From assembly GCF_018613875.1 (NCBI RefSeq), contig NZ_JAGGPJ010000021.1, positions 1 through 49,456 of the forward strand: a DNA stretch of 49,456 bases, read 5' to 3'. Numbering within the stretch: position 1 is the stretch's first letter; each line of letters begins with the position of its first letter. The notes beneath the pieces are model-generated. The model was not told where the DNA came from. It did not search any database and saw only the letters and a list, made by a program, of their open reading frames with translations. The translations under genes and the position numbers were made by a program. Shown here in pieces: positions 10,133 to 18,759 of this stretch. Origin of the DNA: Arthrobacter sp. ISL-28. GTDB lineage: Bacteria > Actinomycetota > Actinomycetes > Actinomycetales > Micrococcaceae.

Positions 10133-10576
10133 CTAGTCAGCAGAAGCGAAATGGCCGGTAGGGGTCTCTGGCTGGACTCGGCCACCCTCGTGGAGAATCA
10201 GTCTTGACGTCTTGGACATCCCTATGAGGACTGCCGCCGCATCGGGAAGCCTCCGGGCCGCCAGCCTTTCCTCCAGCTGGCGGCAGTAGTGCTCCATCCG
10301 GACGGCCCCGGCCATTGCGGAGGTGACCTTCAGGCTCACCACAGCATCCCTGGACGCCGCCACATCACTGCTGGTCAGGCCCCCAATGACTTTGGACACC
10401 CGAGCCGGCAGCAGGTCCAGATACTCGGAAAAGAATCTTTGTGCTGCCGTGTCCCCGGCGTCGTCAACGAGGACTGTCAGAGGGGCGGGGTCCAGGACGG
10501 GCAGGGACTCATCCAAGATCGGCGCCGCGTCCCGCAGGAGCGCAGAGGATGGTTCTGCCGTATCTGTGCGTTCCAC
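10133..10576 (-). CDS. HPt-like protein without the phosphoacceptor histidine
   Basis: 147 residues with a GTG start at 10576 and no strong ribosome-binding site. A four-helix HPt-like segment runs from about residue 45 to 115: FFSEYLDLLPARVSKV, then DAVVSLKVTSAMAGAVRM, then a CRQLEERL helix. HPt domains read A-H-x-L-K-G-S-S in the second helix. Here Val80 occupies the His position and Val84 the Gly position, while Leu82-Lys83 and the Ser/Ala/Gly-Ala pattern remain. It therefore looks like a pseudo-HPt that cannot relay phosphate but may bind a receiver or kinase. No two-component genes are adjacent. Confidence 0.7.
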   Translation of the reverse strand: MERTDTAEPSSALLRDAAPILDESLPVLDPAPLTVLVDDAGDTAAQRFFSEYLDLLPARVSKVIGGLTSSDVAASRDAVVSLKVTSAMAGAVRMEHYCRQLEERLAARRLPDAAAVLIGMSKTSRLILHEGGRVQPETPTGHFASAD

Positions 10577-10808
10577 TTAGAGCACCGTCCCGTTAAGTAG
10601 CTTCGACCGCTCTGCTGAACGGCTCTGACTCCAATCTTCCCGACCAACATCAAGAAATGGCGCCCAGAGCCGCAGGATCTACTTAAGATCGGCACACCCA
10701 CGCCGCTGGCGCCATCTTCAAGGATTGAATCATCGAAAAATCTGTGCGGTAATGGGCGTCCATATCCCGGGAGTTCCTGCGCGGGGCTGCGTAGCGAGGA
10801 GCAATGAC

Positions 10809-11069
10809 ATGGCTGTGACTGTTCGTGACAGCAGTGACCGGCAAGAGCGCTTCGACGACGGCGAGAACGGGCATCACGCTTACCAGGTCACCCCCATTGG
10901 GGTGCTGCTCATTCTGCGCTCCAACGCGTCACCGCAGCAGGACTGGGGCGTGGTGTGGGAGTACTCACCTCACGCTTGGGCCAAGGTCCAGGGAACCAGA
11001 TACACGAGGGACACGGAAGACCTTTCTGGATCCGATGGGAAGGCCGGACCCCGCGCCGCCGGCATCTGA
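10809..11069 (+). CDS. Small hypothetical protein
   Basis: 86 residues from the ATG at 10809, which has GAGGAG 6-7 bases upstream. The protein is polar. Its middle (YQVTPIGVLLILRSNASPQQ, then WGVVWEYSPHAWAKVQGTRY) is beta-rich and Trp-rich, and the C-terminus is Gly/Asp-rich. I recognise no family. It is followed by a degenerate flotillin fragment, which suggests a rearranged stretch. The 230 bp upstream to the HPt-like gene hold nothing I can identify. Confidence 0.55.
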   Translation: MAVTVRDSSDRQERFDDGENGHHAYQVTPIGVLLILRSNASPQQDWGVVWEYSPHAWAKVQGTRYTRDTEDLSGSDGKAGPRAAGI

Positions 11070-11112
11070 GAGGCAGCTGACGGAGCCATGTCTCGCACAC
11101 TCGACGTAAGGT

Positions 11113-11463
11113 TTGAGGGCAGAGGCGTACAGCGAGTTCAACGAGCCAGCATACCTGAATAGGCTTCTGGAAGTTCTGCCCTCCATCGCCAGGGAGATCG
11201 CCGCGCCGATGAGTGCGATCAGCAACATGACGGTCATCTCCAATGATGGAGCAGGCCAAGTGAGCAAGAATGTTTCCTCGGGCGTGCAACAGACCGCTCA
11301 GATGCTCAAGGACAGCACAGGGTTCGACGTGATCGAGATGCTCAAGGGCTTCGGCAAATCAACCCCCGCCGCAGACACCCGGGACAACGGCGACGGCGCG
11401 GCCAAGAAACCAGCCCGGACCACTGTCGTCAAAGCCGCGCCGAAGGATGGGTCGGCAGAGTAA
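11113..11463 (+). pseudogene. C-terminal remnant of a flotillin/SPFH protein
   Basis: About 115 residues that match, from memory, the extreme C-terminal part of actinobacterial flotillins: AYSEFNEPAYLNRLLEVLP, AREIAAPMSAISNMTVIS and TAQMLKDSTGFDV. Full flotillins are roughly 450-500 residues with an N-terminal SPFH domain and a coiled coil. Both are absent here, and an in-frame TAA at 11107 sits just before the first recognisable codon. No ATG or ribosome-binding site precedes it; a TTG at 11113 is the only early start. I infer a deletion remnant. It still keeps a terminator downstream. Confidence 0.75.
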
Positions 11464-11475
11464 ATCTCCCAAACA

Positions 11476-11515
11476 ACGAATTCCCCCGGGGCCGAAGCTG
11501 CCCGGGGGAATTCGT
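11476..11515 (+). terminator. Hairpin terminator after the flotillin remnant
   Basis: A perfect 15-bp stem (11476-11490 with 11501-11515) around a 10-base loop, 12 bp after the stop of the flotillin fragment. There is no T tract. Intact pairing suggests the original gene's 3' end was retained. 128 bp of apparently empty sequence follow before the convergent DUF2087 gene. Confidence 0.75.
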
Positions 11516-11643
11516 CATCACCCTGCATGCGTGGGCGGCGACAGGGCCAGGGTATTCCTAGGAACTCGGCGACCAAATGGACATTTACGGGCACCTCGGC
11601 TGAAGCCGGTTTTCGTTCTGTGTGCAAGGGAGACGCTGCCCGC

Positions 11644-12168
11644 CTATCTGTCTTCCGGCCGGGAGTAAGAGGATCCCGAGGCGGTCCGTTCCAGCAACCC
11701 GAAGTCGATCATGTAGCGGCGCAGCATCACGACGTCGTCGGTGTAGCTTAGGAGCCGTTCATTGACCTGCTTTTCGGTGAGATTTTCGCCCGGTTCGATG
11801 GCTTCCTTGGCAATCCAGGCCAAGAGCTCGCGGCGTTCAGCCATATTGGCCGGGTACCTCTCGATCCTGCCAAGGCGCATGAAGCGATCCAATCCAGTCT
11901 GCGCCTGGCGGCGGGGCTGTTGGCTGAGCAGGTCGCGGAAGATCGTTCCTGACGCCTCCAGTTCGTTGGCTGCATCCCGTTCAACGAGGCCAGACTCCAG
12001 CAGGGCAGCGATGGCCCGGTTCCGCCGTTCATCATTCAGATGGGCAACCACATCTGGGAGCCTGGCACCGAGCACTATCTGCGCGTAGGCAGTGCGCGCA
12101 TCGTTGTTGGCGAGGGCTGCCATCACTCGCCGCCAGTGCGGTCCGCCCTGGCTGGTTCTTCCGGTCAT
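11644..12168 (-). CDS. DUF2087 domain protein with N-terminal winged-helix-like region
   Basis: 174 residues. The C-terminal half (LDRFMRLGRIERYPANMAER through LTEKQVNERL and LLERTASG) matches the DUF2087 pattern: L-D-R-F, P-A-, W-, E-P-G, -T-E-K-x-V-N, D---LRR-M-D-G-L-x-R. The N-terminal half (WRRVMAALANNDARTAYAQIVLG) looks like an ArsR-type winged helix. Proteins of this architecture are probably regulators of unknown target. The ATG at 12168 has GAGTGAGG upstream. Confidence 0.88.
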   Translation of the reverse strand: MTGRTSQGGPHWRRVMAALANNDARTAYAQIVLGARLPDVVAHLNDERRNRAIAALLESGLVERDAANELEASGTIFRDLLSQQPRRQAQTGLDRFMRLGRIERYPANMAERRELLAWIAKEAIEPGENLTEKQVNERLLSYTDDVVMLRRYMIDFGLLERTASGSSYSRPEDR

Positions 12169-12269
12169 CGCGTTCGCCTCACTCTACGGCCGCCAGGGCG
12201 GCCTTTGCCGGTCACTTTTCCGAGCCGGCCCTGATGTTGGATCGCTGTCCGTCGCGCCATGGCATCAGA

Positions 12270-12479
12270 TCAAAGGAGCGTTCTGAAGATCAGAGCAGCC
12301 CCTGTGAGACTGAATACCGTTCCCGCCAGAACCGTGAATCGAAGGTGCTCCGCAGCCGTGCCATGACCATTCCGAATCGGCAGTTGACGCGGTTGACGCG
12401 AGATGAAAGCACCGGCGGTGAAGCAGACGACCGCCAGAATCAGGCAGGTGGATGCGGCGAAGTGAATACCCGGTTCCAT
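12270..12479 (-). CDS. Small two-helix membrane protein
   Basis: 69 residues with two predicted membrane spans, FAASTCLILAVVCFTAGAFI (about 7-26) and TVLAGTVFSLTGAALIF (about 49-65), joined by a polar His/Arg-rich loop. GAAGGGA lies about 7 bases before the ATG at 12479. I recognise no family. It lies between the DUF2087 gene and the TIR-STAND gene. Codon choice looks normal for the region. A real small gene is likely but unproven. Confidence 0.5.
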   Translation of the reverse strand: MEPGIHFAASTCLILAVVCFTAGAFISRQPRQLPIRNGHGTAAEHLRFTVLAGTVFSLTGAALIFRTLL

Positions 12480-12910
12480 ATGAGGTTCCCTTCACGTCTC
12501 CGACGGCCCTTGGTGCGTCAGCCTCTGGGCCTAGCTGGTGCTTATACTGCCCACAGTCTTACGGCTGGGTATCGAAAGCGCCAGATGGCCGTCTTCCAGA
12601 ACCATGGCGGCCTTCCGTCACACAGCATCCGCTACCGGACGGTAAGTTGACGATTTCATCAATTTGGAAAATCATGAATGCGCTGGACTGCTCGTCCCCG
12701 AGGCTGGGCAGGGAATCAGCACACCTCCGGACGCAGGCGTCCGCTTTGGGGGGAGGGGCCGCATGCAGACCTGGACCGTGGTTCCTGGGACGGCGCCACC
12801 GGCCCCTTGAGGGAGAGGCCCGGGCTGAAGCCGGAGCCAAGGAGGGTGCAGCTCATGCCGCCGGGCTGCATCCCTTCTCAGGTGCCGGCTAATAGCTTTC
12901 GACACGCCGG
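12480..12910. other. Intergenic region, no gene recognised
   Basis: 431 bp between a small membrane-protein gene and the 3' end of the TIR-STAND gene. Short open frames exist on both strands but none has a plausible start signal or recognisable product. I see no terminator with a T tract, no tRNA and no long repeat. Confidence 0.5.
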
Positions 12911-15900
12911 TTATTTTTGTCGTCGGCCGGGTTTGTCAGGAGGAATGGGGAGGCCGGGGCAGACCTCGATGTAGTCGATGCCCGGATTCACCCAGTCACG
13001 CCACTGCTTGTGACTGATGTTCTGGGAAAGCTTGGTACACAAGGTATCGGACGAGGCCAGAGGTGCGCGCCACAACCTCACTGTGTTGTCGTCGCTGCCG
13101 GAGACGATCCGGCGCCCGTCAGGGCTGAACGCCACACTGTACACGGGTCCGCCATGTCCGGTCATCGGTTTGCCGAGAGGTTGGCCGCTCTCCGCATCCC
13201 ACAGCCGCACCGTGCCGTCGTTACCGCCGGTACCGATCCGGCGCCCATCGGGGCTAAACGCGACGCTGTGCACCCCATTCTGGTGCCCGGTCATTGGCTT
13301 GCCGAGGGGCTGGCCCGTTTCCGCGTCCCATCGCTCCACGGTGCCATTGGTACCGCCGGAGGCAATCCGACGCCCGTCGGGACTGAACGCAACGCTCGTC
13401 ACCCCAAACTGGTTCCCCGTCATTGGTTCGCCGAGGGGCTGGCCCGTTTCCGCGTCCCATCGACGCACACTGCCATCAGTACCGCCGGAGACGATCCGGC
13501 CGCCGTCGGCGCTGAAGGCGACAGTCATCACCGCGTCCTGGTGTCCGGTCATCGGTTCGCCGAGGGGCCGGCCCGTTTCCGCGTCCCATCGACGCACCGT
13601 GCCATCGGTACCGCCGGAGAGGATCCGGCCGCCGTCGGCGCTGAAGGCGACACTCGTCACCGCGTCCTGGTGTCCGGTCATCGGTTCGCCGAGGGGCCGG
13701 CCCGTTTCCGCGTCCCAGCGACGCACCGTGCCATCGGTACCGCCGGAGACGATCCGGCCGCCGTCGGGGCTGAACGCGACACTCGTCACGGCATTCTGGT
13801 GTCCGGTTATCGGTTTGCCGAGGGCGCGGCCCGTTTCTCCGTCCCAGCGCCGCACCGTCCCGTCGCCGCTGCCGGAAAGGAGTTGGCGGCCGTCGGGGCT
13901 GAACGCGACACTCGTCACCGCGTCCCGGTGTCCGGTCATCGGTTTGCCGAGGGCGCGGCCCGTCTCCGGGTCCCATAGCCGCATGGTGCCGTCATTACCG
14001 CCGGAAAGGAGTTGGCGGCCGTCGGGGCTGAACGACACATGCCAGGCCGGCCCTTGGTGTCCAGTCATGGGTTCCCCCAGGGCATGGCCCGCTTCCGGAT
14101 CCCACAACCGCACCGTGCCGTCGACTCCGCTGGAAGCAATCCGGTGCCCATCGGGGCTGAACTTGACGTCGTACACGCCGTATTCATGTCCGGTCATGGG
14201 TTTGCCGAGGGCCCGGCCCGTGGCCGGGTCCCACAGCCGCACCGTGCCGTCGTCGCCGCCGGAGGCAATCCGGTGCCCGTCGGGGCTGAACGCCACCTCC
14301 CAAGCGGGCCCCTGGTGCCCGGTCATGGGTTTGCCGAGGGCGCGGCCCGTGGCCGGGTCCCACAGCCGCACCGTGCCGTCGTTGCCCGCGGAGGCAATCC
14401 GGCGCCCGTCGGGGCTGAACGCGATACTGCTGACCAAATCCTTGTGTCCGGTCATGGGTTTGCCGAGGGCGCGGCCCGTGGCCGGGTCCCATAGCCGCAC
14501 CGTGCCGTCGTTGCCGCCGGAGGCAATCCGGCGCCCGTCGGGGCTGAACGCGACACTGCTCACGCTGCCCTTGTGTCCGGTCATCGGTTCGCCGACGGTG
14601 CGGCCCGTGGCCGCGTCCCATCGCCGGATCGTGCCGTCATGACCGGCGGAGACAATCTGGCGTCCGTCGGGGCTGAACGCAACGCTCTCCACCGGGTCTG
14701 TATGCCCGGTTATCGGCTCGCCGACGGCGCGGCCCGTTTGCGCGTCCCATCGCTGGATCGTGCCGTCGTTGCCGCCGGAGACGATCTGGCGTCCGTCGGG
14801 GCTGAACGCCATACTGCTGATTTTGGTCGTCGTTTCTATGACCTTTTGTAGGTCGCGCTTCATATTGGCCACATTCAGCAGTGCGCTTTCGCCTTCCGGG
14901 GTGGAGGCAATCGCCTGCGCTGCGAGGATGCGCTTTAGGCCGTTCACGTCACCGCCCGTGCGGCTCCCTCCAAGCATGGACAGCCCTTCCGATACCAAGC
15001 GGAGTGCGGCAGCTTCCCGGTCGCGCTTGGTGGCCTCACGCTCGGCAAAGGAGGCCCATACGAAGCCAGCGATGGCGACCAAGGTGATAACGATCGCCGA
15101 TGCAAGGACCGTCTTGAGAATGCGTGAGCGTTTCCGGATATCCGCCGCATGCGTTTCGGTCACTTCCTGCATATCGCGGGCAGCCTGTAGTTCGGCCTCC
15201 TGCCGTCTTTTCTCAGCTGCAACCCGTTCGTCTTCCCGCGCTCGGGAGGCACGGAGGAACTCCCGGGCGGGGTCGAGCCGGTCCCGGAATCCGGGTTTTC
15301 CGAAAAGGATCTCGGCAGCAGTTAGCCTTTCTCCTTCGAGGAGCCATGCCTTGTTTCGGCCGCTGCGTTCCCAAGCGGCCGCCGCGCGTTCCAGGTTGTC
15401 GGCCTCTTTGAGGTCCTCGTGCTCGGCGGCCAGCCACCCGGCCAGGTCATCCCATTGGCGCAGCAGGCTCTCCAAGGCCACTTCGATCACGGTCTCCCCG
15501 CCGCGCTCGTCGCGGACCAGCAGGCGCCGGTCCACCATGGCATCTATGAGTGGCCGGGCGTCGGCCGGGAGGTCTGACAAGCGGGCGATCCGGCGTACCG
15601 GCTGATCATTGTCCGGGTTTATGGTCGCCAGCCATGGAATGAAGGCAGAATTCAGCAGCTCGAGCTGCGCTCGCCGCCGTGCCGGGTCCGGGGACAGCAG
15701 CGTGTCGACCTCGTTTTGCACTACCTGCTGCATTCCACCCATCGCATGGTATTCGGCCAGGGTGAGGTCCCCGTCGCCGCCGTAGTCCTGGTACAAGCGT
15801 GCCAGGGTCAGTGAGAGCAGCGGCAGGGTGTCCGCGCCCTGAACGCTCTCTTCCAGTAGCCGGTCGACCAGAACCGGCTCAATTTCCAGTGGTCTTCCAG

Positions 15901-17131
15901 CTTCGGTTGCTCGGGCAGAGGGGCCGAGGATGACCTCCCTGAAGCGGGCGATCGGCATTGGCTTGAGCTCGTCGAAGACGACACTCTTCAGCCCCGCCAG
16001 CTCAGGCGCGGTCTGGAGCGGCTCGTAGAAATCCGTACGGACCGTCCCGGCAACAATCAATGCGGGCACGGTCCCGTCTTTGTGGTCCAGCAGGCCGGCG
16101 AGCAGGTCCAGGAACCGGGGGGCTTGGGGGCCGGCATCTGCGCTGAAGAGCTCCTCGGCCTGGTCGATCGGCAAGACCAAGGTCGGCGGGGGTGTCCCGG
16201 CCGAAACCTCCAACAGCCGTCCGGCGGCGGCTCCCCGCGCTTCCGCCAGCCACTCCCGCAGTTGTCCCGTGTCGCCGCGGCTGCAGGAATCCTTGATCTC
16301 CCCCAGCGCGGGCGTGCGCAGCCCCAGACGGGTGCGCAGGGTATGAACCGCGCGGGCGAGTCCCCGGTCTCCGGTGAGCGGGTGGCGCTCCGGGCGCACG
16401 GTGTCCAGCACCAGGAACTGTCGGTCCTCCCGCCGCAGCCTCGGCAGCAGCCCCGCGCGCAGGAACGAGGATTTGCCCGCCCCAGACGGTCCCAGGATCA
16501 CGAACATCGATTCGACGCCGGAGCTGCGCATCGTGCGCAGCGCATCCAGGCCGCGCACGATCTGCCCGTCCCGTCCGAAGAAAACCGCCGCGTCCGCCTC
16601 CTCGAACGGCTCCCACCCCCGGTATGGGTCCCGGTCCGGATCCTGCGGCGGCGGCCAGGGGAAATGCTCCGCCCCGATCCCCGTTCGGCCCAGACCCTGG
16701 TGCAGCCGCCGCAGGCCCTCCGTGAGAAGAACAACGGGGCCGTCGTCTTTGCCTTCAATAGGAATTTCAGTGGTGGGGCCGTCGCCGAAGAGGTCACAAC
16801 GCTGCCATTCCCCGGTGACACCTTCATCCTCCAGAGGCTCAAGCCGGGCACAAAGGATCAGCTTGCCCAGATTTTCCGCTGTGCGGTATTCGGCCAGGCA
16901 CTCGCGAGAGGCCTCCCAGCTCGCGGAGAGCAGGCAGATCACCGCCTCGCACCGCTCATTTGCCCGAAGCAGCGCCTCCTTCCACCGTTCACCGGGGGCG
17001 ATGCCGGTCACGGGATCAAGATCCAGGAAAATCTCCTCAGCCAGGCCCGGATCCTGTTCGACGAGCCACCGCTTCAACGCGACCGCTTGCCAGGTGTCCC
17101 GGCTGGAATGACTCAGGAAGACGCGTGACAC
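12911..17131 (-). CDS. TIR / STAND ATPase / transmembrane / 14x WD40 protein
   Basis: 1406 residues from a GTG at 17131; a TTG at 17143 is the alternative, and neither has a strong ribosome-binding site. Order of parts: an N-terminal TIR domain (about 1-140, opening VSRVFLSHSSRD, with the loop CLLSASWEASRECLAEY); a STAND-type ATPase with Walker A GPSGAGKS (about 214-221) and Walker B TLVLPIDQAEELF (about 317-329); a winged-helix/helical region; a charged coiled coil (about 615-665); one membrane span ILKTVLASAIVITLVAIAGF (about 671-695); 14 WD40 repeats; and a tail with QWRDWV and CPGLPIPPD. STAND proteins oligomerise on ligand binding. TIR domains of bacterial immune proteins often consume NAD. 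A sensor that triggers cell shutdown is plausible inference; the ligand is unknown. Confidence 0.93.
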   Translation of the reverse strand: MSRVFLSHSSRDTWQAVALKRWLVEQDPGLAEEIFLDLDPVTGIAPGERWKEALLRANERCEAVICLLSASWEASRECLAEYRTAENLGKLILCARLEPLEDEGVTGEWQRCDLFGDGPTTEIPIEGKDDGPVVLLTEGLRRLHQGLGRTGIGAEHFPWPPPQDPDRDPYRGWEPFEEADAAVFFGRDGQIVRGLDALRTMRSSGVESMFVILGPSGAGKSSFLRAGLLPRLRREDRQFLVLDTVRPERHPLTGDRGLARAVHTLRTRLGLRTPALGEIKDSCSRGDTGQLREWLAEARGAAAGRLLEVSAGTPPPTLVLPIDQAEELFSADAGPQAPRFLDLLAGLLDHKDGTVPALIVAGTVRTDFYEPLQTAPELAGLKSVVFDELKPMPIARFREVILGPSARATEAGRPLEIEPVLVDRLLEESVQGADTLPLLSLTLARLYQDYGGDGDLTLAEYHAMGGMQQVVQNEVDTLLSPDPARRRAQLELLNSAFIPWLATINPDNDQPVRRIARLSDLPADARPLIDAMVDRRLLVRDERGGETVIEVALESLLRQWDDLAGWLAAEHEDLKEADNLERAAAAWERSGRNKAWLLEGERLTAAEILFGKPGFRDRLDPAREFLRASRAREDERVAAEKRRQEAELQAARDMQEVTETHAADIRKRSRILKTVLASAIVITLVAIAGFVWASFAEREATKRDREAAALRLVSEGLSMLGGSRTGGDVNGLKRILAAQAIASTPEGESALLNVANMKRDLQKVIETTTKISSMAFSPDGRQIVSGGNDGTIQRWDAQTGRAVGEPITGHTDPVESVAFSPDGRQIVSAGHDGTIRRWDAATGRTVGEPMTGHKGSVSSVAFSPDGRRIASGGNDGTVRLWDPATGRALGKPMTGHKDLVSSIAFSPDGRRIASAGNDGTVRLWDPATGRALGKPMTGHQGPAWEVAFSPDGHRIASGGDDGTVRLWDPATGRALGKPMTGHEYGVYDVKFSPDGHRIASSGVDGTVRLWDPEAGHALGEPMTGHQGPAWHVSFSPDGRQLLSGGNDGTMRLWDPETGRALGKPMTGHRDAVTSVAFSPDGRQLLSGSGDGTVRRWDGETGRALGKPITGHQNAVTSVAFSPDGGRIVSGGTDGTVRRWDAETGRPLGEPMTGHQDAVTSVAFSADGGRILSGGTDGTVRRWDAETGRPLGEPMTGHQDAVMTVAFSADGGRIVSGGTDGSVRRWDAETGQPLGEPMTGNQFGVTSVAFSPDGRRIASGGTNGTVERWDAETGQPLGKPMTGHQNGVHSVAFSPDGRRIGTGGNDGTVRLWDAESGQPLGKPMTGHGGPVYSVAFSPDGRRIVSGSDDNTVRLWRAPLASSDTLCTKLSQNISHKQWRDWVNPGIDYIEVCPGLPIPPDKPGRRQK
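13070..14824 (-). repeat. Tandem 129-bp repeats encoding 14 WD40 blades
   Basis: Fourteen consecutive 43-residue units, each with an A-F-S-P-D-G-x-x-I-x-S-G-x-D-G-T-V-x-x-W-D core followed by a T-G-x-x-x-G-x-P-M-T-G-H linker. Fourteen equals two seven-bladed propellers. Neighbouring units are nearly identical at DNA level, for example the blocks near 14190-14510 and near 13555-13750. This indicates recent duplication or gene conversion rather than old repeats. Confidence 0.93.
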
Positions 17132-17572
17132 GCTGCACCACAATCCACTGCCGTCAATAAAGGCGGGCTCGCATCAGCAACGCCCATGAACCGGCCGGTC
17201 ACACGACGAACCAGCACAGCTCGAAGGGGGCGGCCGCTGCCCTCCGCTGCGTATTCAAGGTCTCCTGCCGGCGGAAGTGACATCATTCAATCCACGAAGT
17301 TTTAAGTCCGCAGCTCTGCCCGGTCCCGCCCGCAATCCTCTGTCCCGCCTGTCCGGATATCAGCAGTCCGGTGGTAGCCATAGTCAATAGTCCACCCCGT
17401 GCACCACGTACTTCAAGGTCACTGATCCGGCAGGACCCTCCCTGGTTCCGCCCTGCAGGATCGGGTCAACCGGTTATCCGGGCGATGGTCCCGGCCAGCG
17501 CAGGGCCCTGACGGGCAATCGGCGCACGGCTAGCATGGTGTTACGCAGCTCAACATGAGAAGAGGCGTCCAG
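17132..17572. other. Divergent intergenic region between TIR-STAND and patatin genes
   Basis: About 440 bp separating the two divergent units, so both promoters must lie here. The clearest element is an imperfect 11-bp inverted repeat, GATCCGGCAGG at 17424-17434 and CCTGCAGGATC at 17452-17462 (one mismatch). It could be an operator or a terminator-like stem. No confident -10/-35 pair is visible, and no open frame looks coding. Confidence 0.45.
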
Positions 17573-18742
17573 ATGCCTTACCAGATACTGACCCGGGACG
17601 AGCATTTCCGCAGTGATGGCAGGCCGAAGCGCATTCTCGCACTCGACGGCGGCGGGTTGCGTGGCATTCTGAGCCTCGGAATTCTGGAAAAAGTTGAGGA
17701 CCTGCTGCGGGACCGCCATGGTTCCGGCGACGGCTTCCGTCTTTGCCACTACTTCGACATGATTGCAGGCACGTCGACCGGCGCGATCATCGCGGCGGCT
17801 CTTGCCCAAGGCCGGAGCGTCGGCGAAGTCAGGGACATGTATTTCAGCCTCGGGCGGCGGGTGTTTGAACGAAGCCTGCTCCGCCAGGTTCTTCTGCGCG
17901 CCAGGTACGACGAGCAGGCTCTGGTTTCCGAGCTGAAGGAACTCTTCGGTGTGGACACCACTCTGGGAGGCCCCGAGCTGCTGACCGGATTGCTGGTGGT
18001 CATCAAACGCCTGGACAGCGGCAGTCCGTGGCCGGTGAGCAACAACCCCCGGGGCCGTTATTTTGTTGCTGGCGCCAACGGCCGAATGGGTAACCGGGAC
18101 TATCCTCTCTGGCAGGTTGTCCGGGCCTCCACCGCTGCGCCAGCCTATTTCGAACCGGAAACCATCACTATCACGGGCGGAAGCGATATGAGCCCCGTGA
18201 CCGGCAGTTTCGTCGACGGTGGTGTCAGTCCCTTCAACAACCCTGCCCTGCAGGCACTCATGTACGCCTCCTTGAAAGGCTACCGGGTGGGCTGGGGGAC
18301 CGGCGCCGAAAGGCTGCTGCTTGTATCGGTGGGAACCGGCGCAGCGGACCCTGCCGTCAGCATGGCAAAACTGACCGCAAGCCACGCCCTGCGGGCGCTG
18401 AAGTCCGTGCTGCAGGACTGCGCCGTGCTGCAGGAGACAATGCTGCAGTGGATGTCCGCGAGCCCTACCGCCAGGGTGATCGACCGGGAACTGGGGGAGC
18501 TGGAGGGCGATCTTCTCAACGGTGCCCCGTTGATGAGTTACCTGCGTTATAACGTGGACCTGCGTCCGGAGAGTGTCCGCAGCCTGGACGGAACCCTTGC
18601 CGCAAGGGAAACCGTCACCTCTCTGAGCGCCATGGATGCCCCGGGGAATATGGAAGCCCTCCACCGGCTGGGCAGGCTGGCCGGGGAACGGGATGTGCGG
18701 GACACTGATTTTGGCACGGTTTTTGACCTGCCGCAGGCGTGA
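17573..18742 (+). CDS. Patatin-like phospholipase
   Basis: 389 residues. The catalytic elements of patatin lipases are complete: the oxyanion loop DGGGLRG (25-31), the nucleophile elbow GTSTG with Ser68, and the D-G-G motif with Asp215 (SFVDGGVSPFNN). There is no signal peptide, so it is probably cytosolic and acts on membrane phospholipids. The family includes CapV, the phospholipase effector of some CBASS systems, but no cyclic-nucleotide synthase lies here. The ATG at 17573 follows AGAAGAGG; an ATG at 17555 lacks such a site. The next gene begins 17 bp downstream. It is divergent from the TIR-STAND gene. Confidence 0.92.
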   Translation: MPYQILTRDEHFRSDGRPKRILALDGGGLRGILSLGILEKVEDLLRDRHGSGDGFRLCHYFDMIAGTSTGAIIAAALAQGRSVGEVRDMYFSLGRRVFERSLLRQVLLRARYDEQALVSELKELFGVDTTLGGPELLTGLLVVIKRLDSGSPWPVSNNPRGRYFVAGANGRMGNRDYPLWQVVRASTAAPAYFEPETITITGGSDMSPVTGSFVDGGVSPFNNPALQALMYASLKGYRVGWGTGAERLLLVSVGTGAADPAVSMAKLTASHALRALKSVLQDCAVLQETMLQWMSASPTARVIDRELGELEGDLLNGAPLMSYLRYNVDLRPESVRSLDGTLAARETVTSLSAMDAPGNMEALHRLGRLAGERDVRDTDFGTVFDLPQA

Positions 18743-18759
18743 ACGGAAAGGGACCACTT

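Noticed and set aside
12559..12840. Minus-strand open frame in the gap before the TIR-STAND gene
   Set aside because: Unconserved-looking Arg/Ser/Pro-rich translation without ribosome-binding site.
13017..14642. Plus-strand open frame opposite the WD40 repeats
   Set aside because: It mirrors the repeat units and carries no independent start signal; the WD40 reading on the minus strand is unmistakable.
13070..14824. Regular repeats that could be mistaken for a CRISPR array
   Set aside because: Units are 129 bp with no unique spacers, in phase with a coding frame, and encode WD40 blades.
17573..18742. CBASS phospholipase effector CapV
   Set aside because: The catalytic motifs fit patatins in general, but no CD-NTase, Cap2/Cap3 or related gene is nearby.
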